Shown here: positions 57,226 to 64,000 of the stretch, in pieces
Layout of the letters: each line of letters begins with the position of its first letter
How positions within the stretch are numbered: the stretch's first letter is position 1
Assembly: GCF_034137685.1 (NCBI RefSeq)
Contig: NZ_CP139418.1
Span: 186,001-250,000 of the forward strand
Direction: 5' to 3'
DNA length: 64,000 nucleotides
Source of the DNA: Streptococcus sp. S1
Lineage (GTDB): Bacteria > Bacillota > Bacilli > Lactobacillales > Streptococcaceae
The notes under the pieces: generated by a model
Seen by the model: only the letters and a program-made list of their open reading frames with translations
Databases searched by the model: none
What the model was told of the DNA's origin: nothing
Position numbers and translations under genes: made by a program

Positions 57226-58482
57226 ATGCACATTTTTGATGAGCTAAAAGAGCGTGGTTTGGTATTTCAAACGACGGATGAAGAAGCCTTACGCAAAGCA
57301 CTGGAAGAAGGTCAGGTTTCTTATTATACTGGTTATGATCCAACTGCTGACAGCCTTCATCTTGGTCACTTGGTTGCCATCTTGACGAGTCGTCGTCTTC
57401 AACTAGCAGGCCACAAACCTTATGCGCTCGTTGGCGGTGCGACTGGTCTCATTGGTGATCCGTCCTTCAAAGATGCTGAACGTAGTCTCCAAACAAAAGA
57501 AACTGTACAAGAATGGGTTCGCTCCATTCAAGGGCAATTGTCTCGTTTCCTCAATTTTGAAAATGGTGACAATAAAGCCGAAATGGTCAACAACTACGAT
57601 TGGTTCGGAAGCATTAGCTTTATTGACTTCCTTCGTGATGTCGGAAAATACTTTACGGTCAATGCTATGATGAGTAAAGAATCTGTTAAAAAACGGATTG
57701 AGACAGGGATTTCTTACACAGAGTTTGCCTACCAAATTATGCAAGGCTATGACTTCTACGTCCTCAATCAAGAACACAATGTAACCCTTCAAATCGGTGG
57801 ATCTGACCAATGGGGAAACATGACAGCCGGTACTGAGTTGATGCGTCGTAAAGCAGATAAAACCGGTCATGTTATGACTGTGCCTTTGATCACAGATGCA
57901 ACTGGTAAGAAATTTGGTAAATCAGAAGGCAATGCGGTTTGGCTCAATGCAGACAAAACATCTCCATACGAAATGTACCAATTCTGGATGAATGTGATGG
58001 ATGCAGATGCTGTGCGCTTCTTGAAGATCTTCACATTCTTGTCACTTGATGAGATTGAAGAGATCCGTAAACAGTTTGAAGCTGCTCCTCATGAACGCTT
58101 GGCTCAAAAGATCTTGGCGCGTGAAGTGGTCACCCTTGTCCACGGTGAAGAAGCCTACAAGGAAGCCCTCAACATCACAGAACAACTCTTTGCAGGAAAC
58201 ATCAAAAACCTTTCTGTCAAAGAACTCAAACAAGGCCTTCGTGGTGTGCCAAACTACCAGGTCCAAGCAGAAGACAACCTCAACATTGTTGAACTCTTGG
58301 TCACAGCTGGGGTGGTAAATTCTAAACGCCAAGCCCGCGAAGATGTTCAGAACGGAGCTATCTACGTCAACGGCGAACGCATCCAAGACCTTGACTATGT
58401 CTTAAGCGATAGCGATAAATTAGAAAATGAATTGACCGTTATCCGTCGCGGTAAGAAAAAATACTTTGTTTTGACATATTAA
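57226..58482 (+). CDS. tyrS: Tyrosyl-tRNA synthetase
   Basis: A 418-residue class I synthetase charging tRNA-Tyr. The start [20 protein letters not shown] uses ATG 57226 with AAAGGAG upstream. HIGH-type motif: SLHLGHLV; the tyrosine pocket [10 protein letters not shown] and [25 protein letters not shown]-type loop [14 protein letters not shown]-terminal S4 RNA-binding domain ([20 protein letters not shown]) is present. Confidence 0.97.
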   Translation: MHIFDELKERGLVFQTTDEEALRKALEEGQVSYYTGYDPTADSLHLGHLVAILTSRRLQLAGHKPYALVGGATGLIGDPSFKDAERSLQTKETVQEWVRSIQGQLSRFLNFENGDNKAEMVNNYDWFGSISFIDFLRDVGKYFTVNAMMSKESVKKRIETGISYTEFAYQIMQGYDFYVLNQEHNVTLQIGGSDQWGNMTAGTELMRRKADKTGHVMTVPLITDATGKKFGKSEGNAVWLNADKTSPYEMYQFWMNVMDADAVRFLKIFTFLSLDEIEEIRKQFEAAPHERLAQKILAREVVTLVHGEEAYKEALNITEQLFAGNIKNLSVKELKQGLRGVPNYQVQAEDNLNIVELLVTAGVVNSKRQAREDVQNGAIYVNGERIQDLDYVLSDSDKLENELTVIRRGKKKYFVLTY

Positions 58483-58488
58483 GAAAGT

Positions 58489-58525
58489 AAAACCACGAAG
58501 TTTGGTATGAACTTCGTGGTTTTCT
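58489..58525 (+). terminator. Terminator after tyrS
   Basis: AAAACCACGAAGTT pairs perfectly with AACTTCGTGGTTTT around a 7-nt loop, then CTT. It may also serve the convergent DUF3021 gene. Confidence 0.9.
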
Positions 58526-58544
58526 TATACACTTTTTTCTGGGA

Positions 58545-58961
58545 CTATTTCCCTTTTCTGCGATGCAACAAAGCTTGGTTGATTCGTTGAGTTTTTTTAT
58601 GGAGCTGCCAAATCTGATAAAGCCAGATCAGGCCGTAAATAGCTAGAAAGATCAACCAAGGAATCGGGCTCCGTAAGGCTGCCCCCCAGCCAAAAAATAA
58701 GTAGGTCAATGCTAAGATGGTAGCTGTCACAACTAAATGCAAGATCACACGCAAACTATAGGTCAAAAACTCTTCTTCCTCAAGAATGAATGTCAAGACC
58801 CCCATTGTCCCACTCATCAAAAAGATCGCTAGGATGTTGCGGACATTTACAGCGGGATAGACGATGTTGGGATAGACATGGGATAATAACACCAAACACA
58901 AATAAAAGAAGGAACCTGTCCTCATACCAGATACAAAATAAGCTATAACTCGTTTCATCAC
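58545..58961 (-). CDS. DUF3021 membrane protein (LytTR system anti-regulator)
   Basis: A 138-residue protein with four transmembrane helices (GSFFYLCLVLLSHVYP, NILAIFLMSGTMGVLTFIL, VTATILALTYLFFGWG, WLIFLAIYGLIWLYQIW) and a basic tail, the layout of DUF3021. In S. mutans HdrM and BrsM, related proteins bind and restrain the LytTR regulator encoded beside them. It lies 6 nt after the LytTR gene. The same role is likely here. Confidence 0.82.
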   Translation of the reverse strand: MMKRVIAYFVSGMRTGSFFYLCLVLLSHVYPNIVYPAVNVRNILAIFLMSGTMGVLTFILEEEEFLTYSLRVILHLVVTATILALTYLFFGWGAALRSPIPWLIFLAIYGLIWLYQIWQLHKKTQRINQALLHRRKGK

Positions 58962-58967
58962 TTTCTC

Positions 58968-59423
58968 CTATACCCCTAAATAATCCATCAAGGATTTGAC
59001 ATATTTCCGACTGACACTTGATTTCACGCCGCGTGTCAGTTTAGCCATCATATTGCCTGAAAAACTATCCGATAGCGATTCCAAATGGTCGATATTCATC
59101 ACCGCGTGGCGGGATATCTGTAAAAAATTACGACGATTAATCCGATGTTGAAAATTTGTCAAAGTATCTCTGACGGTAAACGTTTTGTCTGTCGTATAAA
59201 TGGTTAGCTGATTCTTATCAATCTCGGCTAAAATAATGTCATCAATTTTCACCATGATCAAATGATCATCTGTTTTGATAGGAATCACTACTTGATTCAC
59301 TGTCGAAAACTGTTCGAGATAGTCCATCACCTCTCGTGCTTGATCAGATAATTGCTTGGCTTGAATGACCACACAGGGGTTGTTTTCTGGGATATCCTGT
59401 TTTTCCTCAAAACGAATCTTCAT
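58968..59423 (-). CDS. LytTR-family transcriptional regulator (LRS type)
   Basis: A 151-residue regulator without a receiver domain. The N-terminal ~50 residues (MKIRFEEKQDIPENNPCVVI) lead to a LytTR domain: VKIDDIILAEIDKNQLTIYT, RDTLTNFQHRINRRNFLQIS, RHAVMNIDHLESL. Paired with DUF3021 downstream, this is a LytTR regulatory system as in S. mutans HdrRM/BrsRM. ATG 59423 has GGAG 6 nt upstream; GTG 59441 is an alternative. It immediately follows the ABC permease gene, so the exporter and regulator are in one operon. Confidence 0.88.
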   Translation of the reverse strand: MKIRFEEKQDIPENNPCVVIQAKQLSDQAREVMDYLEQFSTVNQVVIPIKTDDHLIMVKIDDIILAEIDKNQLTIYTTDKTFTVRDTLTNFQHRINRRNFLQISRHAVMNIDHLESLSDSFSGNMMAKLTRGVKSSVSRKYVKSLMDYLGV

Positions 59424-59441
59424 TCCTACTCCAATTTTCAC

Positions 59442-60284
59442 TTACTTTCTTTTACTCGATCTTTTTGCCAAGGAAATCCAAATCCCCAAAGCTAGAAGAA
59501 TACCTCCTAACACTATAAGGTATGTTTGTTCCTTTGTCAATAAAGCTTGCCATTTGAGCTGAACACCCATTTTTTCTTGAAATTCTCGAAGAAGATTATC
59601 TTGACCTTTAAATGTTTCATTTAATGCTTCTTTCATGAGTACTTGCCGATAAAGTGATGCAATATAAGTTGCTGGCGTGCACTTCATTAGAAATTGTGCA
59701 AAATCAGGTAGAACACCTAAAGGTACATAAGTCCCTACCAAAAAACCAGAAGCTGTCCCCACTATGGTCGAAAACTTCCCAAGACTGTCTACGGATTGGA
59801 AAAAATAAACAAAAATGGCATTCACTAAACTAGAAAGCAGGCTACTAAGCAACATGATGAGGAGTACCTCAGGTAATAGAGAAAGGGTTGGAACTTCTCT
59901 AAAATAGCCACACATCAGCACATACATAAGGGCCTGCATGAAAAAAGAGATGATGATTGCGCTCGTTAGATACGAAAATGGTAACCGCCACTTTCCCTGA
60001 TCCGATAAATAAAGATCCTGATCTACTTGATGTTCACGGTCCTTTACTAACTGAGTCAGGGCAGCCAGACTTGTCGTAATCCCTGTCACAGCCAGCGTCC
60101 CACTCATTAACCAATTATTTAACACAGGACCACTATTGGGGAGCTGAGCCCAAGCATCTGTTAGATTTTTTTGAAGAAAAATAATATAAAGAACAAAGGA
60201 AATCAAGGCTCCCAACAGAGAGAAGAAAACTCCTGAACGATTTCTGAAGTACAATAAAAAATTTCGCTTTAGTAAGGCTAGCAT
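59442..60284 (-). CDS. ABC-2 type transporter permease
   Basis: A 280-residue membrane protein with six helices. Start MLALLKRNFLLYFRNRSGVF, then FFSLLGALISFVLYIIFLQ, a large loop and GTASGFLVGTYVPLGVLPDF, a common motif in ABC-2 permeases, and a C-terminal helix with a basic end (KRSSKRK). Together with the ATPase it forms an exporter, possibly of a drug or peptide. Its start overlaps the ATPase stop by 1 nt. Confidence 0.88.
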   Translation of the reverse strand: MLALLKRNFLLYFRNRSGVFFSLLGALISFVLYIIFLQKNLTDAWAQLPNSGPVLNNWLMSGTLAVTGITTSLAALTQLVKDREHQVDQDLYLSDQGKWRLPFSYLTSAIIISFFMQALMYVLMCGYFREVPTLSLLPEVLLIMLLSSLLSSLVNAIFVYFFQSVDSLGKFSTIVGTASGFLVGTYVPLGVLPDFAQFLMKCTPATYIASLYRQVLMKEALNETFKGQDNLLREFQEKMGVQLKWQALLTKEQTYLIVLGGILLALGIWISLAKRSSKRK

Positions 60285-61150
60285 TAGCGAACCTCCCTTC
60301 CTGTAAGTGCAATAAAGGCATCATCCATGGTCCCTGGGCGAAACTCAAAATGGGCTATTCTATCTCTAACTTGTGCCAGGTAATCAATGGCTTCCCTTTC
60401 ACTCTCGGGTTGAAAAACATATTCTAATGGTCCTTGTTGTTCTACTGACATTCCCGAAGATTTGAGACTTTCTATCTGCTGTCTCTCCTTGAAACGAATC
60501 TTCAAGATGTTTTTTGCATACTGGCTCTTAATATCTAGTGCTGATCCTTGAGCAATCACTTCCCCACGGTCTACAATATAAATTTGATCAGCTTCATCTG
60601 CTTCGTCAAGATAATGCGTGGTCAATACAACAGTCATTCCCTCTTCTCTCTGCAATTGATAGAGCAAATCCCAGATAGACTTCCGAGTTTGGATATCCAA
60701 ACCTGTCGTTGGTTCGTCTAAGAAAAGAATATCTGGTTGTGAGAGCAGGGCACGCGCAATGTCAACCCGACGCTTTTGGCCACCTGAAAGCGTCCCATAT
60801 TTCTGTTTTTGGAAAGCTGATAGGCCTAGCCGATCAATAAGATCAGACACACGATTTGGTTTTAGGTCTTTGTACTGTCTCGCACGAATGGTCAGATTTT
60901 CCCTAACCGTCAGCATCTCATCTAAGACACTAGTCTGGAAGACCACACCAATTTTAGTACCTGGTTCATAGATGATTTCACCTTGCGTTGCTTGTTTCAA
61001 ACCAATCAACATGGAAATCGTCGTTGATTTCCCCGCCCCATTTGGTCCTAGAATCGCATTAAAGGTTCCCTTTTCAAACTGTAAGTGAATATTGTTTACG
61101 GCTAAATGATTTCCATATCGTTTACTGATGTTTTTAGCTTGTAATATCAT
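60284..61150 (-). CDS. ABC transporter ATP-binding protein
   Basis: A 288-residue ATPase: Walker A ILGPNGAGKSTTISML, Q loop GVVFQTSVLDEML, signature GTLSGGQKRRVDIA, Walker B DILFLDEPTTGLD, switch His VLTTHYLDEADEAD, and an extended C-terminal region after residue 215. GGAGAGAG lies before the ATG. It is the first gene of ATPase-permease-LytTR-DUF3021, resembling DrrA-type exporters. Confidence 0.93.
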   Translation of the reverse strand: MILQAKNISKRYGNHLAVNNIHLQFEKGTFNAILGPNGAGKSTTISMLIGLKQATQGEIIYEPGTKIGVVFQTSVLDEMLTVRENLTIRARQYKDLKPNRVSDLIDRLGLSAFQKQKYGTLSGGQKRRVDIARALLSQPDILFLDEPTTGLDIQTRKSIWDLLYQLQREEGMTVVLTTHYLDEADEADQIYIVDRGEVIAQGSALDIKSQYAKNILKIRFKERQQIESLKSSGMSVEQQGPLEYVFQPESEREAIDYLAQVRDRIAHFEFRPGTMDDAFIALTGREVR

Positions 61151-61274
61151 GTTCTCTCTCCTTTTGATAGAACCAGTCTAGCAAAAAAGCCATTTAAAAA
61201 ACGGCTTTTGGGGATAAGTGGTTAAAATAAAGAGATGAGTGGCGAGATCGGAGAGATTAAAATGAGTAAAAAAT

Positions 61275-61391
61275 TTATTGCAGCCATTCTTTTCCCCATT
61301 GATTCAAGTCCTTTAAAATTGGCATCAGTGACTTGCCTTTTTCTGTCAGCTCATATTCTGTTCGGTACTCTATTAGAGCATCGGTTGCTAT
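61275..61391 (-). pseudogene. HxlR-family regulator remnant (C-terminal part)
   Basis: The minus strand reads IEYRTEYELTEKGKSLMPIL then KDLNQWGKEWLQ and TAA at 61275-61277, the typical wing and last helix of an HxlR-type winged-helix regulator. Upstream, an in-frame TAG at 61392-61394 and the start of rlmA leave no room for the HTH. It is a beheaded relic, about 38 codons. Confidence 0.72.
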
Positions 61392-61419
61392 CTAGAGGCT
61401 CTTTTGTTACACTACTAAT

Positions 61420-62274
61420 ATGAATACACCGATTAAACCAAAATTACAACGATTTCAAACAGCCACTGCTTTTGCCTGTCCCATCTGTCAACTGGACCTA
61501 GAACTTGTGGAGACCAGTTTTAAATGTCCCAGGGGCCATTCTTTTGATTTAGCGAAATTCGGCTATGTCAACCTGGCACCTCAGATCAAGCAATCGAAGG
61601 ACTATGACAAAGAAAATTTCCAGAATCGTCAGCTAATCTTGGAAGCAGGTTTTTATGAGCCGATTCTAACAGCGATCGGACAAAAAATTCCGACCAGTGA
61701 TGCCAAGATTCTAGATATCGGTTGTGGAGAAGGCTATTACTCCCGAAAGCTACAAGAAGCTTATCCCGAAGCTACTTTCTATGCCTTTGATCTTTCCAAG
61801 GAATCTGTGCAACTAGCTGCCAAGAGCGACGCTAGCTGGAAGGTCAATTGGTTTGTAGGAGACTTGGCTCATCTACCCATTCAATCCAAGAGTATGGATG
61901 TCATTTTGGACATCTTCTCCCCGGCTAATTACGCTGAATTTGAGCGTGTCTTAAAGGCTGAAGGGGTCATCATTAAGGTCGTTCCAACCTCTTCTCATCT
62001 AAAAGAAATTCGTCAGTTGGCCCAAGATCAATTGACCAAGCAGTCCTACTCCAACCAGGAAATTTTGGTGCACTTTGAAGACCACTGCCAGATCCTCTCA
62101 TCCGAAACGGTCAGCCTCACCAAGAGTTTAACTCCTGAAGAACGCCAAGCGCTCCTCGCCATGACCCCCCTTCTATTTAACGTAGATCAAGAAAAGATCG
62201 ACTGGAATCAACTCACAGAAATCACCATTGAAGCGGAGCTGCTAGTTGGGAAAATCAAGATACAAAGGACGTAG
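61420..62274 (+). CDS. rlmA: 23S rRNA (guanine(748)-N(1))-methyltransferase RlmA(II)
   Basis: A 284-residue methyltransferase that modifies G748 in 23S rRNA helix 35, next to the macrolide tunnel (the TlrB/RrmA family). The N-terminal zinc motif FACPICQLDLELVETSFKCP and RGHSFDLAKFGYVNL has the three Cys and His ligands. The Rossmann domain shows KILDIGCGEGYYSRKL. In pneumococcus, loss of the enzyme lowers telithromycin susceptibility. No clear Shine-Dalgarno site precedes ATG 61420; the start region abuts the HxlR relic. Confidence 0.9.
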   Translation: MNTPIKPKLQRFQTATAFACPICQLDLELVETSFKCPRGHSFDLAKFGYVNLAPQIKQSKDYDKENFQNRQLILEAGFYEPILTAIGQKIPTSDAKILDIGCGEGYYSRKLQEAYPEATFYAFDLSKESVQLAAKSDASWKVNWFVGDLAHLPIQSKSMDVILDIFSPANYAEFERVLKAEGVIIKVVPTSSHLKEIRQLAQDQLTKQSYSNQEILVHFEDHCQILSSETVSLTKSLTPEERQALLAMTPLLFNVDQEKIDWNQLTEITIEAELLVGKIKIQRT

Positions 62275-62399
62275 CGGATAAAGTCAAAATAGGGTATTCG
62301 ACGCAGAATCATTAGATTCTAGGAGGATACATCTTTTTGACACAATCCGCAGTCCGTGTTCATTTCAATCAAGATACAAAGAACGTAAAATGAAAAGTA

Positions 62400-62464
62400 A
62401 AAAGGCTGAGACGATTTGTCTCAGCCTTTTACTCATCTTCTGCATGCTCTGTCATGACTTGTAA
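62400..62464. repeat. 65-bp copy of the araC-type 3' end and terminator (left copy)
   Basis: Matches 63798-63862: the hairpin AAAGGCTGAGAC/GTCTCAGCCTTTT and the codons for LQVMTEHAEDE and stop of the AraC-family gene. Here no AraC gene remains upstream, so it is a duplicate end. The hairpin acts as a terminator. Its central 9 bases are the reverse complement of those in the right copy. Confidence 0.82.
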
Positions 62465-62472
62465 AGCTCATT

Positions 62473-63036
62473 TTAAATCCTTTTTGCTATTTGTGCGATT
62501 TTTTCGAGTTCTTCTTTCCGTTGACGATCACTCATATACTCCACTCGTGTAACTTGTGTCACTTTAACCGGTTTAATACCACAGGGTTTCAAGATTTGGG
62601 ATTTTAGAACCTTTGCGTAGTCTTGAGAAAAAGGAAGAAAAATTTTTGGCGTATTATGCGTCGTAATGATCCACGCTTTTCCATCTAGTTGCCCCACCGG
62701 ACCTCGAGGTCCATTCTGATAAGCAAAACCTGCAACAAAAACACGATCAATAAAACCTTTTAAAATAGCTGGCATTCCACTCCACCAAGTAGGGAAAATA
62801 AAAATCAACTGATCCGCCCAACTCAATAAATCTCTATACGGTTTCATGTCTTCATTATGCTGTAAATCTCTCCTTTTATGCCTTTCATCAAAACGTAAAA
62901 CCGGATCAAAGTTTTCTTTATATAAGTCTACTATTTTAACCTCATGCTCTGGTGCTAAATGCTTTTGCACAGTTTGAAGGATTGATGCATTATAACTTGT
63001 TTCATTCGGATGTGAATAGATTATTAAAACATTCAT
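62473..63036 (-). CDS. NAD(P)H-dependent oxidoreductase, flavodoxin-like fold
   Basis: A 187-residue flavoprotein of the NQO1/KefF/MdaB group (Flavodoxin_2). The N-terminus NVLIIYSHPNETSYNASILQ is the flavin-phosphate loop; LIFIFPTWWSGMPAILKGFI and DRVFVAGFAY are family motifs, and GKAWIITTHNTP follows. It probably reduces quinones or related electrophiles by two electrons. Its start overlaps the TetR stop by 1 nt, so expression is tied to that regulator. Confidence 0.9.
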   Translation of the reverse strand: MNVLIIYSHPNETSYNASILQTVQKHLAPEHEVKIVDLYKENFDPVLRFDERHKRRDLQHNEDMKPYRDLLSWADQLIFIFPTWWSGMPAILKGFIDRVFVAGFAYQNGPRGPVGQLDGKAWIITTHNTPKIFLPFSQDYAKVLKSQILKPCGIKPVKVTQVTRVEYMSDRQRKEELEKIAQIAKRI

Positions 63037-63629
63037 CAGCTATCTCCTTTTATATAAATATCAAGCATCGTTCTGACGGTCTTTTGAACATCATTTTCTT
63101 TAAAGCTTTCTCCAACGGGACTCCTTACCAATAGAGCCAAACCAGCAATAAAACTCCAAAAATGGATCAAAACTTCTGCGTCACTATTAGAAAGATTTTC
63201 CTCATCTTTAAGTCTTAACGCTACCGACTTAAAATGTTCAAATCCTGGTAAAGAGGAGTTGACTGAAATAGTTTCATGGGATAACTCCATATAGTTATAT
63301 GGAAATTTGATAAATAATGCTTCAAATAGATAGGTTTCCTCTTGGGCAAACCTTACAAAGTTACAGCCCATCAGAGTTAGTTGAGTTCTTGCATCTATGG
63401 AAGTATCAATCCCTTGTATCATATCTTTCAAAAAGAACATTGATAAGTGTTCCATAACCACTTGAATATATCTATCTTTACTTCCAAAATGCTTATAGGG
63501 AGCTCCATGAGTCACCCCACATTTTTGAGCTATTGTACGCATAGACATCCGGTCAATCCCGTTAGTTCTGATTTCTTCAATGCCGACCAAAATTAACTTT
63601 TCTTTCAGTTCTTCCGTATTCCGTTTCAT
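63036..63629 (-). CDS. TetR/AcrR family transcriptional regulator
   Basis: A 197-residue repressor. The N-terminal HTH shows GIEEIRTNGIDRMSMRTIAQ, KCGVTHGAPYKHFGSKDRYI. The C-terminal ligand domain is helical (VLIHFWSFIAGLALLVRSPV). ATG 63629 is used; the preceding TTTGATCACC gives AAGG. It is first in a two-gene operon with the oxidoreductase, with two palindromic operators in its promoter, so it is likely autoregulated and induced by an electrophile or quinone. Confidence 0.92.
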   Translation of the reverse strand: MKRNTEELKEKLILVGIEEIRTNGIDRMSMRTIAQKCGVTHGAPYKHFGSKDRYIQVVMEHLSMFFLKDMIQGIDTSIDARTQLTLMGCNFVRFAQEETYLFEALFIKFPYNYMELSHETISVNSSLPGFEHFKSVALRLKDEENLSNSDAEVLIHFWSFIAGLALLVRSPVGESFKENDVQKTVRTMLDIYIKGDS

Positions 63630-63649
63630 TTGATCACCTTTCCTTATCA

Positions 63650-63704
63650 AAGTATACGCCGTCTACTTTTTATAAAGTATACACTGTCTACTTATATTTG
63701 TCAA
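63650..63704 (-). promoter_or_regulatory. TetR operon promoter with two operators
   Basis: A 19-bp imperfect palindrome AAGTATACGCCGTCTACTT (63650-63668) recurs as AAGTATACACTGTCTACTT (63675-63693), 25 bp apart. On the minus strand TTGACA (63699-63704) and TATACT (63676-63681), 17 nt apart, form a near-perfect promoter; the second operator fills the spacer, the first lies just after the -10. Confidence 0.88.
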
Positions 63705-63797
63705 ATAAAAAAATACTCAAAAGTTAGCTTCATAGTCTCTGACCTTCTGTTATGTACTCACCTAAGGAAAGTTTCTAAGAAGACGTTGTCTTCAATC

Positions 63798-63828
63798 AAA
63801 AGGCTGAGACAAATCGTCTCAGCCTTTT
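63798..63828. terminator. Terminator after the araC-type gene
   Basis: AAAGGCTGAGAC pairs with GTCTCAGCCTTT, with A and T runs on both sides; bidirectional. It is the right copy of the 65-bp duplication (63798-63862). Confidence 0.88.
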
Positions 63829-64000
63829 ACTCATCTTCTGCATGCTCTGTCATGACTTGTAAGCGATAGGTTTTAGGTGATTTCCCACAGAGTTTACGGA
63901 AAACCTTGTAGAAATAGCCCACATTGCTGTAACCGACTTTATAACAGATATCTTCAATACTGTCATTGGTCGATAAGAGGAGCTGCTGGGCAGCCTTAAT
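63827..64000 (-). CDS. AraC-family transcriptional regulator, C-terminal part
   Basis: The last 57 codons of an AraC/XylS-type regulator; the gene continues beyond the right edge. Visible is the second HTH of the DNA-binding domain: KAAQQLLLSTNDSIEDICYK, VGYSNVGYFYKVFRKLCGKS and PKTYR, the family signature. The protein ends LQVMTEHAEDE. N-terminal sensing domain and target are not visible. The 3' end is duplicated at 62400-62464. Confidence 0.92.
   Translation of the reverse strand: MKAAQQLLLSTNDSIEDICYKVGYSNVGYFYKVFRKLCGKSPKTYRLQVMTEHAEDE

Noticed and set aside
62251-62387. About 21-bp repeat of the rlmA 3' end (AATCAAGATACAAAG)
   Set aside because: Short and imperfect; may be a local slippage duplication without evident role.

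Overview
The window looks like chromosomal DNA of a Streptococcus, most likely an oral commensal of the mitis/sanguinis group (S. parasanguinis- or S. australis-like). The genus call rests on near-pneumococcal RpoB, RpoC, GroEL and PBP1b sequences, the sulABCD-type folate operon with a FolB-FolK fusion, the competence pilus operon and ssbB with ComX (cin-box) promoters, and linkages such as pbp1b/tyrS and comG/methyltransferase/ackA. The species is inferred only.

Layout. 1-5.2 kb: housekeeping genes (start of rel, rsmE, prmA, GNAT, NUDIX, DUF3013, rarA). 5.2-10.4 kb: 6S RNA and tRNA-Lys(CTT), followed by a decayed genomic island whose end repeats appear three times. It carries a beheaded phage-type repressor, an HdeD-like protein, a DUF1851 immunity-like gene with a second broken copy, an aldo/keto reductase and LtrA. 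10.6-15.1 kb: a BlpR/BlpH-like LytTR two-component system and an ABC exporter with a 21-bp-spaced LytTR-type operator, flanked by two copies of a ~180-bp MITE-like repeat. 15.2-18 kb: groES-groEL under CIRCE, with three tandem ~120-bp structured units after groEL. 18-25.5 kb: a mannose-family PTS plus a two-component system and two membrane-tethered sugar-binding proteins without permeases, which looks like a sugar-sensing circuit. 25.7-30.4 kb: ssbB, ytpR, thioredoxin, DUF4651, pepA, DUF1846. 30.7-34.4 kb: folate operon. 34.5-41.8 kb: CPBP protease, ackA, methyltransferase, comGA-GG, DUF1033.

42-46.5 kb: a compact exopolysaccharide locus with a UDP-GlcNAc 2-epimerase, a membrane protein resembling a degenerate GGDEF domain, a 46-residue membrane peptide, a processive GT2 synthase and a GH8 hydrolase. 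Its logic resembles the Listeria Pss locus (ManNAc polymer plus PssZ). 46.8-58.5 kb: rpoC, rpoB, pbp1b and divergent tyrS. 58.5-61.2 kb: a LytTR regulatory system (LytTR plus DUF3021) joined to an ABC exporter. 61.2-64 kb: an HxlR remnant, rlmA(II), and a TetR/flavodoxin-fold oxidoreductase module bracketed by a 65-bp duplication of the 3' end of an AraC-type gene that runs off the window.

The most unusual material is the exopolysaccharide locus, the tandem structured units after groEL, the repeat-bounded island at tRNA-Lys, and the PTS-linked sensor with two anchored binding proteins. No CRISPR array, rRNA or intact insertion sequence was seen.
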